The notes beneath the pieces were generated by a model. The model was not told where the DNA came from. It saw only the letters and a program-made list of their open reading frames with translations, and did no database searches. The translations under genes and the position numbers were made by a program. A DNA stretch of 64,000 nucleotides, from contig JAHRHY010000016.1 of NCBI GenBank assembly GCA_019671135.1, positions 988,501 through 1,052,500 on the forward strand, in the 5' to 3' direction. The DNA comes from Linnemannia hyalina. Its lineage: Eukaryota > Mortierellomycota > Mortierellomycetes > Mortierellales > Mortierellaceae. Numbering within the stretch: the stretch's first letter is position 1; each line of letters opens with the position of its first letter. Below are positions 23,468 through 35,800 of this stretch, one piece after another.

Positions 23468-25329
23468 ATGGTAAGGGGAACAAACAACCGCCGCACACAT
23501 ATGCTCAGTGCACACATACACACACACAACCCATCAACCAGGACCGCATCATCTGCTCTCCTCTGGAAAACACATACCCATGAGACAGGACTGGACTCGA
23601 CAAACGTCGTCGGATGATCAGCATCATCCCCAGGAACACACCGACTCCTCGATGGTCTCGTTTGACAGACTATTTAGTGGCCGAATGGGTCTTGGTCAGG
23701 TCCCTTGGGCAAGGCTGCACAGACGAATGGACCTTCATCACACGACAGCCTTCTTTCACACGCACATACCATCTGTTGACAAAAAGCAGCACTCTAACTT
23801 GCATGAACCTCGTTCTTTTTGCTTTTGATAGGCCGCCACTCAACACGCGCTGGAGACCCAGCACGAGGACATGATTGTAAGAACCGTGAAGCAACGACAG
23901 ACTGGGGAGATCGTATAGGGCGACACGTAGACAACAGCGATATATACTCACTCCATACACTTTCAATTCTGATCTTGACCCTAATCATAGCACGACGCCC
24001 AGTACGACTACTACGGTAGGAAACGCAGGAAGATTGGACACGTATGAACATTTCAGCGCCACCAAACGACAATACATTCCGGACGAGGAGAACTCAACGC
24101 ACAACCAACATTACCTTTTCATGAAATAGGCAAGCGTCTCGCCACCTGCTCGTCCGACAGATCGATCCGCATCTTTGACGTCGACGGTGAGAGCCACCGC
24201 CTTGTCGAGACCTTGAAGGGGTAAGTCACCGCTTTGGGCATAGACCTCTGCTACAGTCGATTTCAGGATCAATAGTATTGAACGGAGACAAAGCTAACAT
24301 ATCGTCATTTTCTCGACTTTTCTAGACATGAGGGTCCCGTCTGGCAGATCTCCTGGGCTCACCCCAAGTTTGGCTGCATTTTGGCCTCTTGCTCATACGA
24401 CGGCAAGGTCTTTGTCTGGAGGGAGCAGAACGGACAGTGGTCTCGCATCAAGGAGCACACATCTCACACCGCCTCAGGTATGCACTTGACTTGTTGCATG
24501 TTGCATGTTGCAGCTACTCAGGATGTTTACCCGCAATGGGATCGACTCTAACGTGTCACAACAATACCAATTTGATCTCAATAGTCAACTCTGTCGCTTG
24601 GGCCCCTCATGAGTTGGGACCATTGCTCGCCTGTGCTTCTTCGGACGGCCGTGTCTCTATTCTCTCGTTCAAGGGTAATAATACGACCTCTGCTATCCAA
24701 TGGTGCATGTTGAACAGTATGCGACATTTTTTTTTTTTTTCAAAGAACAAAAGAAACTAATGAATGTAATACCTTTCATATAACTCACAGATGACGGATC
24801 ATGGGACACTGCGCTGCTAGATGCTCACGCTATTGGGTGCAACTCGGTTGGTTGGGCACCAGCAACTGTTCCTGGTTCGTTGACTTCCCAGGGACCCAAC
24901 AGTGGCAAGGGCCCTATCACAAAACGCTTCAGCAGTGGAGGATGCGACAACCTGGTCAAGATCTGGGCTTACAGGGAGGATACCAAGACCTGGAAGGAGG
25001 AGGAGACGCTCGAAGGACACACCGACTGGGTTCGCGATGTTGCCTGGGCACCCAACATTGGACTTCCCAAGAACTACTTGGCCAGCTGTTCGCAGGACAA
25101 GACTGTGTTGATCTGGACGCAAGACACCCCCAGCTCACCCTGGCAAAAGAAGGCCCTCCGCGATGAGAAGTTCGCTGATGTAGTCTGGCGTGTGAGCTGG
25201 TCGTTGAGCGGCAACATTCTTGCCGTCTCTTGCGGCGACAACAAGATCACTCTCTGGAAGGAGAACTTGAGCGGCGAATGGGAGTGTGTGAGCGAGATGG
25301 AGGAGAAGAACATGGCTGGCGGTAACTAA
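23468..25329 (+). CDS. SEC13: COPII coat / nuclear pore WD40 protein Sec13
   Basis: Six-bladed WD40 protein that pairs with Sec31 in COPII vesicles, with Nup145C/Nup96 in the nuclear pore and with the SEA complex. Exons 23468-23470, 23832-23876, 23991-24015, 24130-24220, 24326-24477, 24585-24674 and 24791-25329 are phase-consistent, 314 aa. Diagnostic blocks: [20 protein letters not shown] (across three exons), [74 protein letters not shown] and [15 protein letters not shown]. In this model the first exon holds only the ATG, directly followed by GTAAGG. Exons 2 and 3 are just 45 and 25 nt. The C-terminus ends soon after the last blade. Confidence 0.94.
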
Positions 25330-27203
25330 AAGACTTGCAAGAAGATGTAGCACGCATGCGTAGGTGTGTGTTCAATGAAGCACTTGTAGCGACGTTTTTT
25401 TTTCTTTTTTTTCCTATGCTTGACAGATCAACAAACAAATACAGAATTACGATGAACCCATGGATCTCCATACGGATGACCTTAATTAAGATGAGAGCTG
25501 CGAAAATACGCGTTGCACAACTGCGTGTGTCCGATGGTATCTATTATTACACTTTTTTTTTTTTTTTTTTTTTGTTCAACGCCATGCCAAGAACAATATC
25601 GTTCTTGATATTCTTTTTGTCCCATCTTTGACGAGTGAACCCGCACCACGTTTGGTGAACGACAACAGACACACGAGGAGTAGGAATAGGGCGCTACGAA
25701 GTGAATCCATGTGAAGTTGGTGTAAAAATAGGAGTCGGGGGGCGAACAACAAAAAATATCCAGCACTCCCGGGAACACTGGAAGAAACATGCACAGCATG
25801 CCAAAGCAAAAGAAAGAAGATATTTTAGGTGGACAAAGAAAGGGGAACATAGTGAATGACCTTTTGTGTATGCATTTGAGATATGCAGCATGATGAACCC
25901 TTCCTCATCAGCCATCGCTGCTATATGCTCTCGTTTCTATTGAGGAGGAGCACACAGAACAAGATTGAGAAGGAGGAAGTAGAAAGGCGTTTTTTTTTGC
26001 TTCAGCCAGCGATTTACTTTTCCGAGGCTGAATGAAGTTTAAGAAAAGGAAAACAAAAAGAACAAACAGCAACACATGGAGAGACAGGGGAGATCGAATT
26101 CGGAGGACGTTTTGTCCGACGACTGGACAATTGTTAAGTTGACGATGGTCGCTTTTTTTGCATGTTTTTTTTTCCAGTCGGCTCTCAATTCAGGAAGCCA
26201 GGTAGGGGTGGTTGTGGACAGAAGGGAAGGAAAGAACAATAAAAAGCATGAGCATAAAAAACGACGACAGCCCTGGTGACTGCACAGACAAGTCGACCAT
26301 ATGCTCGAGTCTATTCTGTGTTTTGTTTTCTGTTTCCTTTTCTTCACAGCAGGAGGACAAGGATAGGTGACACCCGAGGCAAGACATTCGAGGCCGGTTT
26401 GAACGTGTGTGTGTGTGTGTGTGTGTGTGCTATGCCCAAGGCGGGAGAGGAATCGGAAAAAAAAAATAAGAAAAGTCAGGAAACAGGTACCAGGCTGGAA
26501 AAGATTGTGGATCGGCTTTTGAGAGGTAACGAGGGAGAGGGTCATCTTTTGTGCGGGTATTTGACAAACAGACAGACAGACTGACGCAAGGAAAAAAGAA
26601 AGGCGACCTCTTGCTCCACGCTCACTCACTCACTTACACAAACGCTCGCATAGAGTGTTACACACACGAATACTCTTGCTGCTTTTGCTTTTTTTTTGTT
26701 GTGTACCATGTATGGGCAGGACGGGCAAGGGTGCAGCACGGGTCAAAGAGGCTTCTTTGTCTTCTTCGTCTTCTTCTTCGTCTCTCTTCTTTTTGCTTAA
26801 AAGGGCGCTCCTTTCTCTCTCTCGGTGGATCCACATACATAATATTTTTCTTCTCTCATCGTTCTTAATAACCCACACCCACACATACCTCTCTACCCAC
26901 CCGCCTAAAATTCACTCACCTCGCCCAGCTCGTTCCTTTTAAAAGCTTCTGCAGCCATATATTTTCCTTCTTTTTTCTCTTTTCTCTATCTTACTCTTCA
27001 TTTCTCATCTTCTTATCATACTTTATCCACTCTCCCGCGCCTCTTCCCTTCTCCCTTCTCCACAACGTTCACGACTCTCCCTCCCTTCGCCCTAACGAAC
27101 CCTTCCCTTTCTACTGCATCTTCTTCATCGACACACTAAGCAAACAACGCGCTTCCCTTCAACTCTCTACATCTCCGCATACCCCGGTCCCTCCTTTTCA
27201 ACA
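25330..27203. other. Intergenic region SEC13 to Crh gene
   Basis: T tracts at 25553-25573 and elsewhere, a (TG)n tract at 26405-26429, a TCTTCG-type repeat at 26757-26782 and, from about 26930, a long C/T-rich leader running into the Crh start. The ORFs are low-complexity. I see no gene. Confidence 0.45.
26405..26429. repeat. (TG)n microsatellite
   Basis: About 12 TG units, uninterrupted. Confidence 0.95.
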
Positions 27204-30140
27204 ATGCGCTACATCTCCACTATCTCCGCATTGGTGTTGTCTGCCTCATTGGCTGCTGCCCAGACAATCCCTGCACAGGGTCAGCCAGAGTCCCTCCTCA
27301 ACCCTGATTTCGCCTTCGTCCGATCCAAGGTGGCCACTGCCTTAACATCCACCGGCACATGCAAATTCGCGCCCGGTGGTGGCAGCTGCCCCCAGAACGC
27401 GCCCTGCTGCAGCGGCGCCGGATACTGTGGATCAGACCCTGCCTTCTGCGCCGACAACTGCCAGGCCACTGGATCGTTCACCGCTGACTCGTGCTGGCCC
27501 CTCCCCATGGCCGTCAACCTCGACGATCAATTCAAGGACAAGTCACGTATGGTCCAAATCAAGGACTTTAACGGCTTCCCCACCACCGCCGACTGGGTCG
27601 TCGATCGCACTCCTGGCACTCAGGAGCACGCTGTGATCACCGACGACGACAAGATGGTCCTCAAGCTCAACAGGCTTGAGAAGCACCCCGAGACAGGCGG
27701 TGGTATCGGTGCGACCGTCCACTCTTCCCGCTGGATGAAGTACGGCACCATCGAAGCCCGTCTCAAAACCGCCTCGAGCATGCCCGGTACTGTCTCTTCG
27801 TTCATCCTGATCTCGCCCATCTCGGGTGATGAGATTGATTTTGAGGTCGTCGGCAAGGACCCCAGCGATGTCCAGACCAACTTTTACTACCGAGTCCAGC
27901 CCAACAACACGCAGGTCGACTACACCCACGGTGTGCACATCAACGTCAACCTCGACACCAGTCTCGACTACCACACCTACCGCCTGGACTGGACTCCTAC
28001 CGAGATGAAGTGGTGGTTTGACGGCGAGCTCAAGCGCACAACTCTGGCCTCGGAGGCCGTTGGATCGTACCCTGACACGCCCATGAGAATCGCCTTTGGT
28101 CTCTGGGATGGCGGTCATGGCAGCAAAGGTAAGACTTTATTTTCAATATATCGATTTTCCATCTTCAGCGTCTAGAGGCTCAAAAAATGTCTCGTTTTCC
28201 GACACTTTTTTTTTTCTTTTCTTTTTGTACCTTCCGTCTCTTTGTCGAGCAACTGTTTTTCTGGATTTATCTTATTCGCTCCCTGGCTTTACGTTTTCTT
28301 GAGCAACCCGGTAACGGGCATTTTGTTTTTTTGTTTCAATTGCGACCTTTGATCGTGTTTACTCTTGTGTGAATGTGTGTGGCGAGCTCGTGTGTGTGAA
28401 GTGGATGAGGTTGCATTATTTTATCGAGTGACAGGGTGAAGCGATTGACAGAATGAAAATATATTATGAGGATTGAGGTGTGTGCGCCCCACGACAGCCC
28501 ACAGCGTCTTTTATTTTGTTTATACAGCGACATCATTGCCAATGAACGACGAAACGAGGGCCAGGGAACGATTGTGACAGGAGGACATTTTGTCCAAAGC
28601 AAGGAATTTCTTGAATTTTTTCTCAAGAACGGACTCTAGACAGTTCAACTTTAATTCTGGGGGGGTCATAATTGTTGTTGTTACTATTGTTGTTTAGGGT
28701 TGTTGTGTTTGCGTGTGGATGCGTGATCCAGGGAAGAGGTCTTATTTTTATCTGGGTAAAGGAGAAGGACGAGGAGAAGGGGCAAATTAGTTCCCTGGGC
28801 GTTTCGTTAGATTGTCCCCTTTTTCTTCTTTTTCTTTGTTCCCGGGATTCTTTTGGTCTGAATCTGATACGCTCTCTTGAAGAATGCCTTTTTTTTATCT
28901 TGAAGAAATTGGCGAAATTGGATTGTAAACGATCAAAATGGAAGATTAAGAATAAGGCAGGCAAATAACTGAGCAGAAGGCGCAAATAACAAACTGGCAT
29001 CGTCCTGTGTTGCAGTTGTGTCTGTCTGTCTGAAAAAGAGAGAGGATGTGTTACATCGGTGGGTAAGTGTATCAAGTTCTTTTGCCTAATGTGTCTTGTG
29101 TTGGCCAAGGCGGAACATTCATATTGGTGTTGCAAACTCAAATGGAGGTGTCCAGCAAGTACTTCTAGATTCTATTTTTAAGAGGGGTGTGGGTGCCGGC
29201 CTCGGTTTGAAGAGAGAGAAGGAAAAATAGAAGGGAAAGAGGATGATTCTCTGCACAAGAGCGAAGCATCGTGCGCCAGGGACGACCAGGTTGTGGTTTG
29301 TTGACCGATGCATGGTTGTTTTATTTCTATTTGCTCTCATGGAAGGAAGACATTGGTTTGTCAGGATAGTGCATGGGTACTTCCCAATGTCCTTCCCAGG
29401 GATTGACGCCAACAACAGGGTCGGATGGGCTTAATTTTTTCCATGTGTGCCTCATTCCTTTTCATTCCGTCCAATCAACATGCGGAATATCGTTTATTAT
29501 TTTTTTTCAACCCTTTTTTCATATCTGATTATCTTTTTTCAATTTTACGCCCACCTTGAGGCATTAACAAAAGGAAGGGTATGCCTTTTTTTGTCTTTTG
29601 GGCATGGGTTCAGCTCGCCTTGGCGGTACAGTTGACACCAAAAAAACCCCCTCTTTCCCCGCCTACACGCCGTACATAGCCACTCTGGCGCCTCTTCTCT
29701 CTTCCTTGACATTCTTGAAGACAGACTGAAACTAACTTTCGCAACATTTTATTTCTAATTTCCCTTCCCGCAATCATTTAGGAACTGCCGAGTGGGCTGG
29801 AGAGAACACCTCGTACGAACCCAATGATACCCGCGAGTACCAGTTGTCGATCGACTGGGTCAAGATCACGCCCATGGTGCCCGAGAACGCAACCGACCCC
29901 TGGCCCGGCGCAAAGTACATCACGCAGATGCAGAACGGCCAGAACAACGGCAACACCAACGGTGGCATCGGTAACGGAGGCGGCAGCAGTGGTGGTAACG
30001 GTGGTGGCCCCATTATTGGTGGCGATGGTGGATGGATGGGTTCCGATAACGCAGCCACTGGCCTTTACTCTGCTAGAAGTGTGATTGTTGGAGGTGTTGT
30101 TGCCCTTGCTACAGTTGTTGCCAGCGCTCTTCTCGCCTAA
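27204..30140 (+). CDS. Crh-type chitin-glucan transglycosylase (CBM18-GH16, GPI-anchored)
   Basis: Cell-wall enzyme of the Crh family (GH16), which cross-links chitin to glucan. Exons 27204-28128 and 29782-30140 give 427 aa. Residues 1-19 are a signal peptide ending in LAAA. Residues about 53-97 are a Cys-rich CBM18 chitin-binding module (GGSCPQNAPCCSGAGYCGSD). The GH16 domain follows, with the catalytic signature E210-I-D-F-E214 (nucleophile, assisting Asp212, acid/base) and the tail block WDGGHGSKGTAEWAGE, which is spelled across the intron and so proves the junction. A Gly/Asn linker and a terminal hydrophobic segment (IVGGVVALATVVASALLA) predict a GPI anchor. The single intron is 1,653 nt, about ten times the local norm. 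A C/T-rich leader precedes the ATG. Confidence 0.92.
28129..29781 (+). other. Unusually long intron of the Crh gene
   Basis: Donor GTAAGA and acceptor TTTAG flank 1,653 nt with stops in all frames and AT/T-rich composition. ORFs inside, including a 172-codon frame on the minus strand, lack recognisable domains. Reading through the donor adds KTLFSIYRFSIFSV and stops at 28173-28175, removing the linker and GPI signal. Confidence 0.6.
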
Positions 30141-31163
30141 AAAAAGGAAGTTTTTTTTTGCTTTCTTGTTACCTTTCTTTTACCTTTGTACACGTACTCA
30201 CCTCCCCACCATATACTAGCTTTTATCTAACTATTTTTACGAATCCACAGCTATAAACGTATCATTCTCACGCCTCTCTTTGCTCGGAACAATGATTGCA
30301 TGTGTTTTTTTACTTTGATCCCTCGAATCCCGAGCCTTTTGGAAAGGAATGCACAGGAGGTGCATGTCTTGAAATAATACTTTTTATCTTTTGTTCGAGA
30401 GAATCCTCTCCAAGGGACAAAAAAAGGGATGAGAAAAGGATCATCGTTGTTTTCAATTTCCGAGCCTGAGCTGAGACGTGGTGAGAGTGTAAAAAATACA
30501 AAGGACTATCCTTCGGGGGGGGGGGATCATTGACCGTCGAACATAACTATTCCGAGACAGGTACTTTAGCGACATACGTGAGGCTTCTCTAGAATGAGCA
30601 CATAGCTTATTGTTTAGTTTGGTACGAACCCGGGAGGAAAGGGGATGAGGGGTCTGGAATTGAACTTGGGGAGGGGACAGCTCAGTCGGGGGCTGTGCTT
30701 GCTAGTCTTTTTTTTTTGATCTTGTGGTCACAGTATTAGTATTTGCCAGGCATAGCATCAATTTTTGGTGGCAACAGGGCTCATTGGTAGGCGATCTCCT
30801 CCCTTTCAAAGGGTAGAACGCCTATCCCCCTTCTGAAGGAAGTTCGCTAATTAAATAGAGGATAGGCGCGTCCGTGCTCCTGGTAAGTTTTTTTTAGAGG
30901 GCAGAGCCCAGGTAGATCCTTCACAAATCCAAAACATGACCTTGACTAGTAATCACACCTTTGTCGCATAGAGTAGAACACAGAGGAAGGTTATCACATC
31001 ATGACTTCCAGCGCCAGCTTTTGTTGGCAATCATACATTGGGGTTATTATTGGTGAAGGTACTGAAAAGGGGGAGTCATGATATCATGAGAAAAAATCAC
31101 AAGAAAAAAGAGAGAGAGAAGGACAGCTTAGCAGCTACAGAGAATTCTTCATGATGGTGCCAC
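30141..31163. other. Gene-poor region downstream of Crh
   Basis: T-rich 3' flank, a G10 run at 30516-30525, tRNA A-box-like sequence near 30679-30692 and paired hairpins at 30788-30868 (separate entry). No coding region recognised on either strand. Confidence 0.4.
30788..30868. repeat. Mutually exclusive inverted repeats
   Basis: CGCCTATCC at 30819-30827 is exactly complementary to GGATAGGCG at 30860-30868. Its first six bases are also complementary to TAGGCG at 30788-30793, and between those lies a 13-nt near-perfect hairpin centred on CCCTTTCAAAGGG (30801-30813). Two alternative folds are therefore possible. Function unknown. Confidence 0.5.
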
Positions 31164-31562
31164 TTACTCCTCTTCATCACCCGCTTCTTCATCCTTGTTA
31201 GCGGTCTCGAAGTCAGACGAATCCTAATCGTACTACCCAGTCTTCCTTGTTTTCGAACTCGTCTTGACACCACCTCATACGTTGGAACACCGATTCACGG
31301 GCTGCCTCGGGAACGTAGTCGTATTTTTGTACATATGGCATGTTTTCAATGTCTTCCTCAACTGCGTTGAGTGTGAATAGAGAAAGAGAGAAAAAAAAAA
31401 AGACTTGTTAGAAACGCTCAAGGAAGAGTATTGCCCCCGCCACACGGTCCTGCTGTCAACAGTACTCGTGCGTGAAAAGAATGTTCTATTCATTGCATCT
31501 TTCAGACTTTGTTCCCATCGGCGAGTATTTTCCTGGCGGAAGTGTATCGCTTCATAACTAAC
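31164..31562 (-). pseudogene. Two exon-like fragments of an unrecognised protein
   Basis: Minus-strand segments look coding: HFRQENTRRWEQSLKDAMNR with FFSRTSTVDSRTV (about 31562-31441, bounded by a TTAG acceptor and a GTGTGG donor), then EEDIENMPYVQKYDYVPEAA with VFQRMRWCQDEF (about 31359-31223). The second runs through a stop, while an acidic tail DFETANKDEEAGDEEE ending in TAA at 31166-31164 lies in a different frame; the gap is only 13 nt, too short for an intron. I suspect a frameshifted relic of a Mortierella-type hypothetical gene. No domain recognised. Confidence 0.3.
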
Positions 31563-32179
31563 AATTATGAATCCAGTAACAAATAAATAAAACATACCCT
31601 TGATTAGAAGGAAACAAGAGAAGGACAAATTGTGGTCGTGAAGGGTTGGCTGAGAACGGACAGCTTTCTCTCAGTTCACCATCTCCTACGGTATATGTCA
31701 CCGTCTACTTGGAGTTACCGCTGCCAGCCAGTTCGTGTCGGATTCATTTTTTTACCACCACTACGTCCATCCAGAAACACAAGAGTTTTGATTCGGTATT
31801 TGAAGTTCTGCTTTATCGCCACTGCAATGGAGTACACACGACAAAATCGTGGATTAGCCGGCAATGGTCAAGAGGTAGACAATAATGCTTGTGAAGTCAG
31901 CGAACTATAAACCATAAACAGTGTAGATGTGCGCTTACGGTTTCCGTTGGAGAGTCTAGGCATCGGCATGGCTTCTGAAATGCCTGCACCGAACACAGCA
32001 ACCATAACGCCGCTTGATTGCGATTTCCAACATTGCTAGAATATTAGAAATGAATGTGTACACTGAACAGAATCGCGCCAATAAAATATAACAGGATATA
32101 AACCCTCCTATTATTGCCGTAGTATTCTTGTCTTTATCGACATCAAAACAAGGGTAGAACGTACATGACAAGTATCGTT

Positions 32180-32660
32180 CAAAAGTACTGGATATGATTG
32201 TATTCACCAGTCTTGTCGTTGTTTGGGTGGTAAATAACAATCCCCCATCCGTGTGAAAGGGCTTGACGAGTGTAAGGAAAACATTGAGGCGTACCTGAAT
32301 TTACCTGGTTGTCCTGCTGCAAATAGCTTTCAGGCCCAAACACCTGGTTCGAGCCTTGAGCAATGACCAAGACTTTGGGATTGAGATACTCATCAGGTCT
32401 AGTAGCAACATATACAACGGGATGTGGTGAGTATAGAAACAAAGAGTAGAATGTGTCATTTAGTTGATACTCTCCCAACCAAGGTTACGCGTTTGATCAA
32501 TACCGACTGTACTTCCTCTTCTGAAATGTGGCAATGAAAATCACTGCAAGCAGGCGACTCCTTCAACTTACGTAACAAAGATGTGGGCACCATTCTCGCA
32601 TGCAGGCAGGCCTTCCCTTGGTCATTTTCAAATCCAAACACCTCCAATTTGCGTTTAAGT
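32180..32660 (-). pseudogene. Arb2/FAM172-like domain fragment, probably broken
   Basis: The minus strand encodes VYVATRPDEYLNPKVLVIAQ, GSNQVFGPESYLQQDNQVNS, then GTPQCFPYTRQALSHGWGIV and IYHPNN. This matches the Arb2-type domain (FAM172A and the C-terminal part of Hda1 deacetylases), whose pattern is KLxVLIxGSG, then dSGT, then IxxAxxxGYGVIVLNPN. Upstream, a VFGFENDQGK segment fits the start of such proteins. The frame that should connect the two (LGEYQLNDTFYSL preceded by KYSRY) contains a TGA and a TAA, and the frame stops soon after HPNN. The hydrolase-like second half is not visible. Unusual splicing is possible, but decay is more likely. Confidence 0.4.
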
Positions 32661-32800
32661 TGTAAATATTTTTACCCGCATAAACGAAAAAAAAAGAGCG
32701 TTGTGACGCCTTTTCGGTGCCTTTGTGACGCTTCCTCAGTTCCGTTGATATTGTTGACACCAGACGCCAAAAAAACAGTACTTTCTGTCTTCTTTTTTAT

Positions 32801-32802
<2 letters not shown>

Positions 32803-32845
<43 letters not shown>
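32803..32845. repeat. (AC)n microsatellite
   Basis: About 21 AC units directly upstream of the hAT start codon. Confidence 0.97.
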
Positions 32846-32846
<1 letters not shown>

Positions 32847-32868
32847 CACTATAAACAAATAACTTAGC

Positions 32869-35800
32869 ATGACCCCCTCATCCAAATTTGTTTATGACCC
32901 TCTTGAGGACTCGGAATTTGACATTAACGACAGCGAGGAGGAGGACGAGGAAGAGGAAGAGGAAGAAGTGGAGAGAGAAGGGGGATCCGACAGCCTCAAC
33001 AGCTACTTTTGCGAGAAATCGAGATACTATAACGACTATGGCGATGTTATACCGGAGGACGAGGATGCATTTTGGTCCGCCAGCTCTCAAAATGGCCGAC
33101 AAGGACTTAGCGGCATGGCTGAAAGTCAGTCACTCCCGATACCGCAACCACCAGTAAGTGCATGCATAAGTTCGCACGCACTGTCTTCATCGCTCCCGTT
33201 TATTCATTACTAACACAGCACTATTGTTCTTAACAGGGAGCAGCCAAGGCTCAACGCCGCCTGGAGAAACGTCCGCTTAGGAATGCTATGGGCTCGAACG
33301 ACTTGGAAGCGACAAATGAAGCGCTATTGGGCAGTGCCGATTCGACAACCATAGCCTCGAGGGCGAGTTCGCATCCGCGCAAACGACCAACATATCGGCA
33401 GTCCCCGTGCCTCGACGAAGAGCTAACGGCGTTTCCCGTAGAGCAGTCGCCTTTTGATTTTTCCAAGCCGAAGCTGGCAGTTCACCGTCCCACTGAAAGA
33501 AAGACGCCGGCTCAGTCGCTTCAAGCCGGGAGTAGTATCGTAATGACCGCCAGGGTGAAGAGGACATTTTCGCGTTCAACGTCGTCACCCAACCTTAGAG
33601 AGGACTTCCTGTCTTATCTTCCTGGTATGCATGGGGTGCCGTATTCTACTCGACAAAAGGTCGCCATGTATGAAAATCAAGAGATCCTATCTCAACCAAG
33701 AGTTCCATCCGGTCACCAACATGCTGTGCAGTTTTCCCCTTCTTCATCGCCATCCTTGCCTTTTGGAACGCCATCTCGACTGCAGGTTCCGCCATCGCCA
33801 ATGTCGTCTGTTGGATTGGGAACCCCCCACCCGCCGAATCTCTCCTCCTTTGTTTTGTCTACTGAGGCGCCTTTTCCCCAGAGTCCTGTCCGTACTGCTG
33901 TTTATGACCCAGTTTGGGAGGGGTTCTACTCCACCCTTCCCCTCGGCACCGTCCCCAAACCAGAAGAGTGCCTCAAACACGCTCCGGCGGGCCAGGAGCA
34001 TCTTGCTTATATTCCGAAAACAAAGTCCACACAAGAACGCAGCATTCAAGGTCACTTCTTCAAGCGGGAAGGCTCGGACGAAAATTTGGTGCGTTGTCAG
34101 GTTGTCATGTCCAAAACGAGAATGGTGGAAGGAGCAACGGTCGTGGTGGAGGAGATTTGTGGACATTCGCTCGCCCTCAAAGGAAGTCCACAACCTCGAA
34201 TGAAGCACGTCATGGAAGTTCATGGCCAGATTCACCGAGCGCTTTTGGAGTTTCGAGGTCTTCAAGAGATGGCTCTAGCCAGAGCCACCGCGGATAGGTT
34301 GCAACCAACCCGGACAGAACAGGACAAGTTTGTGAGTCTTCTCCTATCTTTAGTTACCAAAGAGGGCGTTAGCTTCGCTTCACTAGCCTCGCCCGACTTT
34401 AAAGGGATGATGACCCTGGTCAATCCCTCGTTCACGATCCCAGCAGTTCCTACACTACAGAAGATACTCAGCGAACAGGTCAGCTACTGGAGAAACGCCA
34501 TGGTCAGATTCCTCGCGGATAACATGTATCGGGGAGCCCTTACGATGGACACGTGGACCAATAGCACCGGCGACAGGAGATGTCTTGGAGTCACTCTGCA
34601 CTTCATGAACGCCGACTACGATATGAAGACACTTGCGATCGGCATGGCGTCGATGGAACTGTCTCGGAGTGCCGATTACCTTTGTAAAGAGCTTGGTAAG
34701 ATTATTGTTTCGTTTTCTTGCTTCATTTATTTTTGTGTTTCCATTGGGGTTTTATTATCTTCTCAACATTGACTTGAGCTCTCCCTGGTTTTTGTCTGCC
34801 TCCGCTGTAATTACCATTAATGGATTATTTTTTTTGCAGAGAGGATTGTCGACGAATGGCGACTTCGAGGAAAACTGCTTGCCATTACGACGGACGGGAC
34901 CTCTAAAATGAAGAAATGCGTGGAGCTTTTCAAGGAAAGGCAGCAGGAGCAGGAGCAGAAAGTGTCTTGGATCCATTGTGCAGCACATTCCATTCGTCTT
35001 TGCATCGACGCGGCGCTAGGCAAGGGAAAGGAGAAGCCCGATTCTGCCATAGCTTTGCTCGAGAAGTGTGAGCACGTCGTCCAGTTTTTCTACCGCTGTG
35101 ACGCGGCTAAGAAAGCCTTGGAGCTCGAGCAGAAAGTTCGCGGGAAGAAGGTCTTCAAGCTCAGCAAGATTAACGAGATGGGGTGGTACAGCCGGGCGTT
35201 TATGGGAGCCAGAGTCCACAAACTTTCTGCGGAGATCGAGAGCGTAGTCGATGTTGTGAGTCGCTCATTGGTCAAGGTCGACTCGGACAAGGCTAAGGCT
35301 GCAAAGCAAAGTCTGCTCAGTTACCAAGAGCTTTGTGAACTCCATGATGTCAACAAGCTTCTTGCACTGGCGGCGGCTCTTGAGCATTCACTTGGCGTAT
35401 TCAAGTATCCAACCATCTCGTCCGTTTACCCAAGGATCCATGGTCACGCTCTTGCCCCACCACTCAAGCCAGGCACCACCAAACCAGCCCGGGATTTTCA
35501 CGTGGACCTAACGAACCAGGTTGAAGCCATATTCGTCGTCGACGATATTCCAGATGCCACTCTTGTCGCAATGTTTTTAAACCCTGGATGCTTCAACTTC
35601 CCACTGTTCAACGTCGACTCGCCATTTTTGATCAAGGCCAAGGATCTTGCTTGGACAGCTTTGTTGGAGTTGGCAACGGAGACAGAAGCTGCAACCCCTG
35701 CGGAACCCGTAAAAACTCAACGTTCATGGAAAGACATTGTCGACAGTGCTACCAAGCAGTGGCCTAGATCGAGGGCACAGGATGAGCTGGACAAGTACTT

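Noticed and set aside
28623..29141. 172-codon ORF on the minus strand inside the Crh intron
   Set aside because: Composition is irregular, no domain or splice pattern, and it overlaps an intron defined by a conserved protein junction.
30640..30760. tRNA gene (GCTCAGTCGG box and GGTACGAACC-like box on the other strand)
   Set aside because: No cloverleaf could be drawn; the A-like and B-like boxes lie on opposite strands or in the wrong order.
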